Shown here in pieces: positions 7,499 through 15,031 of a stretch of DNA of 21,958 bases (the stretch's first letter is position 1; each line of letters begins with the position of its first letter). Below the pieces are notes generated by a model. It did no database searches, was not told the DNA's origin, and saw only the letters and a program-made list of their open reading frames with translations. The stretch is from RGIG7300 sp045657645 (GTDB lineage Bacteria > Bacillota > Clostridia > Oscillospirales > CAG-272), in assembly GCA_045657645.1 (NCBI GenBank), contig JAZOTL010000087.1, forward strand, positions 1 through 21,958, in the 5' to 3' direction. The position numbers and the translations under genes were made by a program.

Positions 7499-7527
7499 TT
7501 GAAAAATATATGGTAAAATGCTATAAT
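7499..7527 (+). promoter_or_regulatory. Promoter of radC, predicting a leaderless mRNA
   Basis: TTGAAA (7499-7504) and TATAAT (7522-7527) are 17 bases apart. The expected transcription start, 7-10 bases after the -10 box, is 7534-7537, which is the ATG chosen for radC. No Shine-Dalgarno sequence precedes that ATG. Confidence 0.7.
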
Positions 7528-7536
7528 TGTTTCGTT

Positions 7537-8253
7537 ATGAACAGTAATGAGCTTCACAAAATGCACCGTTCAAGGTTGCGTAAAAAATTTAATACCTACG
7601 GCCTGGAAATCCTTTCCGACCACGAGATACTTGAGCTTCTGCTTTACTTTGGAATTCCCGTCAAAAATACCAATGAAATGGCTCACCGCCTGCTCCACAC
7701 CTTCGGCACGGTTTCGGGGGCTTTGGAGGCAAGCTATGAGATTCTGAAAAAGCAGGAGGGTATGGGAGAGGTTTCTGCAACCCTTTTCAAGCTTGTACAC
7801 GAACTGATAAAAAGGTATTCAGTTGAAAAGAACGTAAGCAACACCGTTTACGACAGCCGCGAAAAGGTGGCGGATTATCTTATGAACCACTATACGGGAG
7901 CCACAAGTGAGCACGTTCAGCTCCTTGCCTTTGATTCCAAAATGCGTATGGTTTATCACACCACCATTCTGCAAGGCTCCTTTTCGGATACCGACATTCC
8001 GTTGGAAAGAATAGCCGAACCCCTTTTCACAACGGGAGCTTCACGTTATATACTTGCTCACAACCACCCTTCGGGAAGGGCAGAGCCCTCTAAAAACGAC
8101 CTTCTTGTTACAAGGCATATCTATCGCACCCTTTCCCAGCTTGGAAAAACTATGATAGACCATATAATAATTTCAGGCCCGGAGTGGCAACCCATACTAA
8201 AAAAGGCCCTTGGCGCCGAGTATGTTGTTGACAAAAAGCGTAACCTATTGTAA
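7537..8253 (+). CDS. radC: RadC family JAMM-domain protein (UPF0758)
   Basis: A 238-residue protein. The N-terminal part (HRSRLRKKF, LSDHEILELLLYFGIP) is the RadC helical/helix-hairpin-helix region. The C-terminal part is the JAB1/MPN-like domain with HNHPSG and a downstream S..D (SKND), the metal-binding signature of the family near residues 185-200. The once-proposed DNA-repair role is not established and the biochemical activity is uncertain. The frame is open further upstream to 7432, but homologues start close to the HRxRLRxRF motif and the promoter -10 box lies at 7522, so ATG 7537 is preferred (ATG 7561 is an alternative). The mRNA would have no leader. The last codons overlap the promoter of the next operon. 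Confidence 0.9.
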   Translation: MNSNELHKMHRSRLRKKFNTYGLEILSDHEILELLLYFGIPVKNTNEMAHRLLHTFGTVSGALEASYEILKKQEGMGEVSATLFKLVHELIKRYSVEKNVSNTVYDSREKVADYLMNHYTGATSEHVQLLAFDSKMRMVYHTTILQGSFSDTDIPLERIAEPLFTTGASRYILAHNHPSGRAEPSKNDLLVTRHIYRTLSQLGKTMIDHIIISGPEWQPILKKALGAEYVVDKKRNLL

Positions 8254-8256
8254 AAT
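8228..8256 (+). promoter_or_regulatory. Sigma-A promoter of the yicC-remA-gmk-rpoZ-priA operon
   Basis: TTGACA (8228-8233) and TAAAAT (8251-8256) are 17 bases apart. The -35 box is inside radC and the -10 box begins at its TAA stop. The transcription start would be near 8263, giving a leader of about 20 bases. Confidence 0.82.
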
Positions 8257-8285
8257 ATAAAGAAAGACTAATTAAGGAATAAGCT

Positions 8286-9173
8286 ATGATAAAAAGTATG
8301 ACCGCCTACGGCAGAGCAACCGTAAGAACAGGCGGAAAAGAGATAAACGTTGAGATAAAATCGGTAAACAACCGTTTTCTTGACCTTAACATAAAGCTGC
8401 CCAGAATGTACTCCCATCTGGAGGACAAGGTTCGCAGTTATATCCGCGAAAGTGCTGTAAGCCGCGGAAAGGTTGATATTTTTATAAACGTTGACGTGCT
8501 TGAAAACGAGGATATAACCGTAAGGCTTGACGAAGCCTACACAAAGAGCTATCTGAACGCCCTTTATAATTTGAGAGATACCTTTGAATTAAAGGACGAT
8601 ATCTCCACTATGCGCGTGGCGTCCAACAGGGATATCTTTAAGATAGAAAAGCCCGAGGAGGATACCGAAAAGGACTGGCAGGAGCTTCTGCCCGTGCTTG
8701 AAGAGGCTTATGGTAACTACTGCCTGCGCCGCGAGAGTGAGGGCGAGAATATATACAACGACCTTATGGCAAAAAAAGCCCACCTTGCAGAGCTTGCCGC
8801 CGAAGTGGAAGCCCTTTCCGCAGGTGCGGTTGAAGCTTACCGCGGCCGCCTTGAAGCAAAGCTGCGCCAGACCCTTGAGACCCTTGGCGCCGAGCCCGAT
8901 GAGCAGAGAATACTTACCGAATGTGCCATATTTGCAGATAAGGTTGCAATAGATGAGGAAATGGTAAGATTAAAGAGCCACTTTAAGGCCTTTGATGAGA
9001 TAATGAACACCCCCGAGCCTGCAGGAAGAAAGATAGACTTTCTTTTACAGGAAATGAACCGCGAGGTTAATACCACAGGTTCAAAGTGCAACGATTCTGC
9101 CATTGCCCACCTTGTAGTGGATATGAAGGCAGAGCTTGAAAAAATAAGAGAACAGATACAGAACATAGAGTAA
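8286..9173 (+). CDS. yicC: YicC/YloC family endoribonuclease
   Basis: A 295-residue protein beginning MIKSMTAYGRA, the conserved start of the YicC N-terminal domain, with EIKSVNNRFLD shortly after. It ends with the DUF1732 region (GRKIDFLLQEMNREVNTTGSK, and LVVDMKAELEKIREQIQNIE), with a coiled-coil-like middle. Family members are reported to be endoribonucleases acting on small RNAs and mRNAs; the target here is unknown. AAGGAA precedes the ATG. It is the first gene of the operon, and this neighbourhood with remA and gmk is the usual one in Firmicutes. Confidence 0.93.
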   Translation: MIKSMTAYGRATVRTGGKEINVEIKSVNNRFLDLNIKLPRMYSHLEDKVRSYIRESAVSRGKVDIFINVDVLENEDITVRLDEAYTKSYLNALYNLRDTFELKDDISTMRVASNRDIFKIEKPEEDTEKDWQELLPVLEEAYGNYCLRRESEGENIYNDLMAKKAHLAELAAEVEALSAGAVEAYRGRLEAKLRQTLETLGAEPDEQRILTECAIFADKVAIDEEMVRLKSHFKAFDEIMNTPEPAGRKIDFLLQEMNREVNTTGSKCNDSAIAHLVVDMKAELEKIREQIQNIE

Positions 9174-9179
9174 AAGAAT

Positions 9180-9461
9180 ATGAAGCTGTTAAACATAGGA
9201 TACGGAAACCTTTTGGTAAAGGAACGCATAGTAACCGTAATAAGCCCGGACGCCGCCCCCATTAAGCGTATGGTGGCAGACGCAAAGGAAACGGGTAGAG
9301 CTATAGACGCTTCCTGCGGTAAAAAGACCCGTTCGGTAATTATAACCGATAGCGACCATATAGTCCTCTCCGCCCTTGAACCGGAAAGGATACTTTCAAG
9401 ATATAACGAAAGTGCCGATAAAGAACCTACAGACGATGGTGACAAAAATGAAAAAGACTAA
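9180..9461 (+). CDS. remA: RemA/DUF370 family regulatory protein
   Basis: A 93-residue protein matching RemA, a small DNA-binding protein that in Bacillus subtilis activates matrix and osmoprotection genes. Conserved blocks visible are NIGYGNLL, VISPDAAPIKRMV, GRAIDASCGKKTRSVIITDSDH and LSALEPERI. The C-terminal 20 residues are acidic and variable. It follows yicC after 6 bases; the ribosome site is weak (AAAAGAAT). Its end overlaps the gmk start. A matrix role is known only for Bacillus, so the role here is open. Confidence 0.92.
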   Translation: MKLLNIGYGNLLVKERIVTVISPDAAPIKRMVADAKETGRAIDASCGKKTRSVIITDSDHIVLSALEPERILSRYNESADKEPTDDGDKNEKD

Positions 9462-10065
9462 AGGCATACTCCTTGTAGTGTCCGGTCCTGCAGGAACAGG
9501 CAAGGGCAGTATTTTAAAAGAGATTTTCGACTCCTGCGATGACTTTGTTTACTCTGTTTCCTCCACCACCCGCGCTCCCCGCCCCGGTGAGGTAAACGGC
9601 GTACATTACAACTTTATAACAAAAGAGGAATTTGAAGCCCTTATCCGTGAAAACGCAGTTATAGAATACACCCAATACTGCGGCAATTATTACGGCACCT
9701 CCCGCAAGGTGGTACAAGAGGAGCTTAAAAACGGAAAAAACGTAGTGCTTGAAATTGAGGTTGACGGCGCTATGCAGATAAAAAAGCAGTTCCCCGATAC
9801 CGTGCTTATAGGCATACTGCCCGAAAGCTTTTCGGTTCTTGAGGCAAGACTGCGCGGCCGCGGAACAAACACCGAGGAGGATATACTTAACCGCCTTGAG
9901 CGTTCCCGTGAGGAGCTGCGCTTTATAGAAAACTATGATTACATCATAGTTAACCGTGACGGCGGCATAAAGGAAGCGGCAAAACAGCTTGTTTCCATAG
10001 TTGAGTGTGAAAAGCTCCGCCCAAGCCGCAATCCCGATTTTTACAACGAATTTTATAATAATTAG
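9448..10065 (+). CDS. gmk: Guanylate kinase
   Basis: A 205-residue enzyme that phosphorylates GMP to GDP with ATP. The P-loop is SGPAGTGKGS (about residues 12-21). The GMP-binding region has STTRAPRPGEVNGVHY, and EIEVDGAMQIK and the lid RLRGRGTNTEEDILNRL follow in the usual order. The frame stays open upstream, but the ATG at 9448 gives the normal family length and has GGTGA 5 bases before it; ATG 9436 is the alternative. It overlaps remA by 14 bases. Confidence 0.95.
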   Translation: MKKTKGILLVVSGPAGTGKGSILKEIFDSCDDFVYSVSSTTRAPRPGEVNGVHYNFITKEEFEALIRENAVIEYTQYCGNYYGTSRKVVQEELKNGKNVVLEIEVDGAMQIKKQFPDTVLIGILPESFSVLEARLRGRGTNTEEDILNRLERSREELRFIENYDYIIVNRDGGIKEAAKQLVSIVECEKLRPSRNPDFYNEFYNN

Positions 10066-10079
10066 AGAGGTATATAAAG

Positions 10080-10364
10080 ATGATCTATCCTACACCCGAA
10101 CAGCTTTCCAATGAAGGCAAGTACAACAGATACACCCTTGTTATAGCAGCAGCTAAGTGCGCAAGAGAGATAACCGACGACTTTATCGAAAACAACAGCG
10201 CCGAGGAAAAGACCGAGGAGCAGGAGGCTGCTAACAAGCACATCTGCGAAAAGATAAACAAAAACGTTAAGGATACAAAGGCTGTAAGCGTTGCCGTTTC
10301 CTGCCTTGAAGACAAGGATTTTGTAATTTACGACGAAAGTGTTCCCGAAAACACCACTATGTAA
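10080..10364 (+). CDS. rpoZ: DNA-directed RNA polymerase omega subunit
   Basis: A 94-residue protein beginning MIYPTPEQL, with YTLVIAAAKCAREI, the omega signature helix, and VKDTKAVSVAVSCLEDKDF near the end. Omega helps beta-prime fold and assemble. A run of charged residues (about 40-60) separates the two conserved parts. It lies 14 bases after gmk with GAGAGG before the ATG, as expected for this operon. Confidence 0.9.
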   Translation: MIYPTPEQLSNEGKYNRYTLVIAAAKCAREITDDFIENNSAEEKTEEQEAANKHICEKINKNVKDTKAVSVAVSCLEDKDFVIYDESVPENTTM

Positions 10365-10386
10365 TTTTTGAGGGGAGGACCTTTAA

Positions 10387-12846
10387 GTGTCCCACTTATT
10401 TTGTGCAAGGGTATACGTTCTTGATGCCCCCTACCACATAGATAAGCTCTATGATTACTATATTCCTGCAGACCTGCGTGAAGATATTCACGCAGGCATT
10501 TTTGCTGCTGTTCCTTTTGGTAAGGGCAACCGCGCTTCCCGTGCCCTTGTGTGGGAAACAAAGCCTATTACCAAAGCAGAGCTTGAACAATTAAAGCCCA
10601 TAAAGGCGGTTTTAAGCGATATGGGCACCCTTAATGATGAGCAAATGGGACTTGTTGAGTTCCTGCGGGACAGAACCTTTTGCTCGGCAGGGGATGCGGT
10701 AAGGGCAATGCTGCCTTCTGCTACCCTATCGGAATTTGATTACTTTTACGAGGCTACGGGCAAGGTATGCGCTCGCGCCCTTTCCCCTTTAGAAAAAGAG
10801 GTAGAGCAGTATATTATAAAAGAGGGCAGAACAGCCCTTAAAAAGCTTACTGCCCACTTTGGTGAAAAAATTATCCCCCTTTTGAAAACCTTGGAAAAAG
10901 ACGGGATAATACACAGGGATTTTGAATTTAAAGAGAATACAAATAAAAGATATATAACCTATCTCACCCCTACCCCAAAAGCCTACGACTATATTTCGGG
11001 CCAAAAGAAGCTCCGTAGCGAAAAACAGCTTGATATACTGCGCTTTACCTGTGAATGTGGGCGCTTAACCGATAAATATTTAAAGCAGGAGTTGGACGTA
11101 AGTGCCGCCCAGATACGCTCCCTTGTTGCAAAGGAGCTTTTAAGTGAGGAAAAGGTGGATTGCTATCGCAACCCCTATGATTTCCCCGAAGAGGAAAACC
11201 CCCGCGCCCCCATAGTGTTAAACGAATGTCAGCAAAAAGCCAAGGAGACCTTATCCTCGCTATACGCTTCAAACGAACCCAAGGCCGCCCTTTTGCACGG
11301 CATTACGGGAAGCGGCAAAACAAGCGTTATTAAGGCAATGACCGATGAGGTGCTTGCAAGCGGCAGGCAGGTTATCATACTTATTCCGGAAATTGCCCTC
11401 ACTCCCCAGGCCCTTTCTGTTTTCGGCGCCTATTACGGTGATAATATTGCCCTTATGCACTCCTCCCTTTCAAAGGGTGAGCGCTTTGATGCATACCGCC
11501 GTATGGAGCAGGGTCTTGTAAACGTGTGCATTGGTACCCGCTCCGCAATTTTTGCTCCCTTTAAAAATCTTGGTATGATAGTCATTGATGAGGAGCAGGA
11601 GCATACCTACAAGGCAGAAAACTCTCCCCGTTACAGCGCCGTAGACGTGGCAAGGTACCGCTGTGCCCGTCATAGCGCCCTTATGCTTTTGGCATCTGCC
11701 ACCCCTTGTGTTTCAAGCTACTATAAGGCAGAAAGCGGAAAGTACACCCTTGTGGAGCTTGACCGCCGCTACGGTGAAGCAAAGCTGCCCGAGGCAGTTA
11801 TCTGCGATATGAGGGAGGAGTTTAACCGTGGCTCACTTTCGGCTATAGGAACTCACCTGAAAGATGAAATAGAAGAAAGCGTTTCAAAAAACGAGCAGGC
11901 GGTAATATTCCTTAACCGCCGCGGCTACAGCAACTACGCAAGCTGTCCCCAATGCGGTGAGGTGGTTATGTGCCCCCACTGCAGCGTTTCCCTTACCCGT
12001 CATAACTACCGCTTTGGCGCAAAGCTTGTCTGCCATTACTGCGGTTATTCCATAAAAGAACCCGAAAACTGCCCCAACTGCGGGGGCAATCATCTGCAAT
12101 ACATAGGCTACGGTACCCAAAAGGTGCAGGAGGAGCTGCAGGAGCTTTTCCCCGATAAAAAGGTAATGCGTATGGATGCAGATACCACCACGTCAAAATT
12201 TGCCTACGATGAAATGCTGGCAAAGTTCCGTGCCCATGAGGGTGATATCCTGCTTGGCACGCAGATGGTTACAAAGGGTCACGATTTTCCTGACGTTACC
12301 CTGTCAGGTGTTCTGCTTGCGGATATGTCCCTTTATCTTGATGACTTCCGCGCGCCTGAGCGCACCTTCTCCCTTATAACACAGGTGATAGGCAGAGCAG
12401 GAAGAGCCAAAAAGGAAGGACGGGCTGTTATACAAACCTTCAATCCCGAACATCCCGTACTGCGTCTTGCGGCACTTCAGGACTATAAAACCTTTTATAA
12501 AAATGAAATTGCCCTTCGGCGCACCCTTCTGTTCCCGCCTTTTTGCGATATTTTTCTCGTAACCCTTTCGGGAGTGCGTGAAGAAGAGTGTATACGTATG
12601 GCTCATAGCTTTTATAATGAGCTTGTGGGTCATCTGAAAAATAACCCATCAATAAAGTTGGTCATTTTCGGCCCCTTTGAAGCCCCCGTTTACAAGGTGA
12701 ATAACCGCTTCCGCCAGCGCTTTGTAATGAAGGGTATTAGCAATAAGCCAACCCGTGAGCTGCTTAGGCATATGATAATTAAATTTACCGCCGCAGGCAG
12801 CAATAACACCACCATAACCATAGACGTTAATCCCAACACCCTATAA
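10387..12846 (+). CDS. priA: Primosomal protein N' (replication restart helicase)
   Basis: An 819-residue DNA helicase that reloads the replisome at stalled forks. Parts in order: the 3' DNA-binding domain (1-100), a winged-helix region, helicase motif I GITGSGKTS (305-313), motif II IDEEQEHTYK (400-409, DEEQ rather than the DEEH often seen), and motif III LLASATP. Eight zinc-ligand cysteines follow at about 520, 523, 529, 532, 549, 552, 562 and 565. Next come GTQMVTKGHDFPDVTL and QVIGRAGRAKK of the second RecA lobe, and a C-terminal domain. The start is GTG with the strong ribosome site GGGGAGG 8 bases upstream. Genes for CoaBC, Def and Fmt, often next to priA in Firmicutes, are absent here. 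A repeat cluster follows. Confidence 0.96.
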   Translation: MSHLFCARVYVLDAPYHIDKLYDYYIPADLREDIHAGIFAAVPFGKGNRASRALVWETKPITKAELEQLKPIKAVLSDMGTLNDEQMGLVEFLRDRTFCSAGDAVRAMLPSATLSEFDYFYEATGKVCARALSPLEKEVEQYIIKEGRTALKKLTAHFGEKIIPLLKTLEKDGIIHRDFEFKENTNKRYITYLTPTPKAYDYISGQKKLRSEKQLDILRFTCECGRLTDKYLKQELDVSAAQIRSLVAKELLSEEKVDCYRNPYDFPEEENPRAPIVLNECQQKAKETLSSLYASNEPKAALLHGITGSGKTSVIKAMTDEVLASGRQVIILIPEIALTPQALSVFGAYYGDNIALMHSSLSKGERFDAYRRMEQGLVNVCIGTRSAIFAPFKNLGMIVIDEEQEHTYKAENSPRYSAVDVARYRCARHSALMLLASATPCVSSYYKAESGKYTLVELDRRYGEAKLPEAVICDMREEFNRGSLSAIGTHLKDEIEESVSKNEQAVIFLNRRGYSNYASCPQCGEVVMCPHCSVSLTRHNYRFGAKLVCHYCGYSIKEPENCPNCGGNHLQYIGYGTQKVQEELQELFPDKKVMRMDADTTTSKFAYDEMLAKFRAHEGDILLGTQMVTKGHDFPDVTLSGVLLADMSLYLDDFRAPERTFSLITQVIGRAGRAKKEGRAVIQTFNPEHPVLRLAALQDYKTFYKNEIALRRTLLFPPFCDIFLVTLSGVREEECIRMAHSFYNELVGHLKNNPSIKLVIFGPFEAPVYKVNNRFRQRFVMKGISNKPTRELLRHMIIKFTAAGSNNTTITIDVNPNTL

Positions 12847-12849
12847 CCC

Positions 12850-12957
12850 CCGACTTTTTTGTAAAAAAGTCGGCCAAAAAACTTTAACAATGGGTTTGTA
12901 CAAGCTTTAAGTTTCGTGCCACAGAGTTAAATTTTAAATTAAACTCTACGCGAGGAT
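12850..12957 (+). repeat. Interspersed hairpin repeat, first direct copy
   Basis: The hairpin CCGACTTTTTT/AAAAAAGTCGG (12850-12873) starts 4 bases after the priA stop. A unit follows with AAACTTTAA, TTTCGTGCCACAG (12912-12924) and AAACTCTACGCGAGGAT. It is repeated with a 116-base period in the next unit. Confidence 0.8.
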
Positions 12958-12970
12958 AGCCCCACCGCCT

Positions 12971-13107
12971 CCGCTTTTGAAAAAGCGGAACCAAAACTTT
13001 TAATGATAGGTCTGTGCTAATTTTATTTTTCGTGCCACAGATTTAAATTTTAAAATAAACTCCACGCGAGGATTAAAGTTTTTGTCCAACTTTTTTCAAA
13101 AAGTTGG
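12971..13107 (+). repeat. Interspersed hairpin repeat, second direct copy with closing hairpin
   Basis: The hairpin CCGCTTTT/AAAAGCGG-type (12971-12988) is followed by AAAACTTTTAATGATAGG, TTTCGTGCCACAG (13028-13040), AAACTCCACGCGAGGAT and AAAGTTTTTGT. A third hairpin CCAAC/GTTGG (13086-13107) closes the unit. The GGGAG at its 3' edge serves the next gene as ribosome site. Confidence 0.8.
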
Positions 13108-13121
13108 GAGAAAGTGATAAT

Positions 13122-14369
13122 ATGAATAACAGAATTGCAATAATAGGTGCAGGGGCGGCAGGTATGCTCTGCGCAGGAATATTAAGAGAGGCAGGGTTAG
13201 ACGTAACCGTTTTTGAATCTAACCCAAAACCGGGCAGAAAGCTTGCCATAACGGGCAAGGGCAGATGCAACGTAACAAACAACTGCTCCCCCCGTGATTT
13301 TATGAACAACGTAATATCAAACCCCAAATTCCTTTACGGTTCCCTCTTTTCCTTTACACCTGAGGACACAATGAACCTTTTTGAGGGAATGGGTGTACCC
13401 CTTAAGACCGAGCGAGGAAACAGAGTGTTCCCCGTAAGCGATAAGGCTTACGATATAGTGGACGCCTTGAAGAAGATGGCAGGCAGGATAAATTATACCG
13501 AGCCTGTAAAGAAGCTGTTTGTAAAGGACGGCGCAGTACAGGGCGTTTTGACCGACAAAAAGGAATACAGCTTTGACAAAGTGGTGGTTGCCACGGGCGG
13601 TGCTTCCTACCCCTTAACGGGCTCAACGGGAGACGGCTACCGCTTTGCAAAAATAGCAGGCCATACAATAACACCCCTTGTACCCTCACTTGTACCCCTT
13701 ACACTTGAGGGCAGGGATTACGGACGTATGCAGGGACTTTCACTGCGCAACGTGACCCTTAACGTAACCGATACGAAAAGCGGCAAGGTGATCTTTTCCG
13801 AGCTTGGGGAGATGATGTTTACCCACTTTGGCGTAACCGGTCCCCTTGTACTCAGCGCATCCTCTCATATGCATCAGATGGAGCGTGGGCGCTACACACT
13901 TTCCATAGACTTAAAGCCCGCCCTTGATGAAAAGAAGCTGGACGCGCGCCTGCTTTCAGACTTTGCAAAATACTCAAACCGTGATTTTATAAACGCTTTA
14001 TCCGACCTTCTTCCCCAAAAGATGATACCCGTATTTGCAGATATCTGCGGTGTTGACAAGACCAAGAAGGTAAACGTTATCACGAAGGAAGAAAGAAAAG
14101 CGATAATTGCCACACTTAAAGCAATGAAGTTCACCGTAAAGGGCTTTCGCCCCATAGAGGAGGCAATAGTGACCTCCGGCGGTGTTGACACAAAAGAGGT
14201 AGACCCCAAAACGATGCAAAGCAAGGTGTGCAGCGGTCTATATTTTATAGGCGAGGTGCTGGACCTTGATGCATATACAGGCGGATTTAATCTGCAGATA
14301 GCATTTTCCACGGCAAACGCTTGCGCGCAAGCCATTATTAAAGATACGGAGGAAAATTATTATGATTAA
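13122..14369 (+). CDS. HI0933/YhiN-family NAD(P)/FAD-dependent oxidoreductase
   Basis: A 415-residue flavoprotein. It has the N-terminal FAD-binding GAGAAGM (about residues 8-14), GKGRCNVTNNC near 45, VVVATGGASYPLTGSTGDGY in the middle, GEMMFTHFGVTGPLVLS, and the C-terminal VTSGGVDTKEVDPKTM and DLDAYTGGFNLQIAFSTA. All are typical of the HI0933-like/BaiN family, whose physiological substrates are mostly unknown. The start is ATG 13122. Its ribosome site GGGAG is the outer edge of a repeat hairpin. It overlaps cmk by 8 bases, and the pairing with cmk is common in Clostridia. Confidence 0.92.
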   Translation: MNNRIAIIGAGAAGMLCAGILREAGLDVTVFESNPKPGRKLAITGKGRCNVTNNCSPRDFMNNVISNPKFLYGSLFSFTPEDTMNLFEGMGVPLKTERGNRVFPVSDKAYDIVDALKKMAGRINYTEPVKKLFVKDGAVQGVLTDKKEYSFDKVVVATGGASYPLTGSTGDGYRFAKIAGHTITPLVPSLVPLTLEGRDYGRMQGLSLRNVTLNVTDTKSGKVIFSELGEMMFTHFGVTGPLVLSASSHMHQMERGRYTLSIDLKPALDEKKLDARLLSDFAKYSNRDFINALSDLLPQKMIPVFADICGVDKTKKVNVITKEERKAIIATLKAMKFTVKGFRPIEEAIVTSGGVDTKEVDPKTMQSKVCSGLYFIGEVLDLDAYTGGFNLQIAFSTANACAQAIIKDTEENYYD

Positions 14370-15030
14370 CGTTGCAATAGACGGCCCTTCCGGTGCAGGA
14401 AAAAGCACTATAGCAAAGGCGATAGCGGCAAAGAAAGGCTTTATCTACGTTGATACGGGAGCCCTTTACCGTTCGATAGGTCTTTACGTTGCAAACAAGG
14501 GAGTTGCAAAGGATGATAAGGCGGCAATAATTGCCCTTTTACCCGAAATTACCCTTGAGCTTAAATATATTGACGGTACTCAAAAGGTGTACCTTTGCGG
14601 CGAGGACGTAGGGGATAGAATACGCACGCCCGAAGCATCAATGTACGCTTCTGCCGTTTCTGCTATACCAGAGGTGCGCACATTTTTACTTGATATCCAG
14701 CGTGATATGGCAAAAAAGCATAACGTTATTATGGACGGCCGCGATATAGGAACGGTTATCCTGCCCAACGCCAACGTAAAGATATTTATGACCGCATCTA
14801 TCGAGGGCAGAGCAAAGAGAAGATATAAGGAGCTTACCGAAAAGGGTATACAAACCTCCTACGAGGAAGTGCTTTCGGATATGAAGCAGCGCGACTTAAA
14901 TGACTCCACCCGTGAGGTTGCCCCCGCAGTTCCTGCAAAAGATGCAATATTCTTTGATAACACCGAGTACGGCATTGAAGAATGTGTTGAAAAAATAATT
15001 GAGATAATCCAAGAAAAAACCGGAGAATAA
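14362..15030 (+). CDS. cmk: Cytidylate kinase
   Basis: A 222-residue enzyme phosphorylating CMP and dCMP. It has the P-loop DGPSGAGKST (residues 6-15), the substrate segment YVDTGALYRS, and MDGRDIGTVILPNA near 120, followed by RAKRRYKEL and QRDLNDSTRE of the lid region, all in the usual order. GGAGG at 14349-14353 precedes the ATG, which lies inside the end of the flavoprotein gene. The ispH-rpsA gene starts 1 base after its stop, so the cluster is tightly coupled. Confidence 0.95.
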   Translation: MINVAIDGPSGAGKSTIAKAIAAKKGFIYVDTGALYRSIGLYVANKGVAKDDKAAIIALLPEITLELKYIDGTQKVYLCGEDVGDRIRTPEASMYASAVSAIPEVRTFLLDIQRDMAKKHNVIMDGRDIGTVILPNANVKIFMTASIEGRAKRRYKELTEKGIQTSYEEVLSDMKQRDLNDSTREVAPAVPAKDAIFFDNTEYGIEECVEKIIEIIQEKTGE

Positions 15031-15031
15031 T

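Noticed and set aside
7432..7536. N-terminal extension of RadC from an upstream start
   Set aside because: The extension contains the likely promoter, has no ribosome site, and is not part of the usual RadC protein.
12850..12873. Hairpin after priA as a standard intrinsic terminator
   Set aside because: The stem is T/A-rich but no U-run follows it on either strand. It is better seen as part of the repeat element.
12850..13107. CRISPR array
   Set aside because: Only two long units with diverged sequence and hairpins between them; no short identical repeats with unique spacers and no cas genes.
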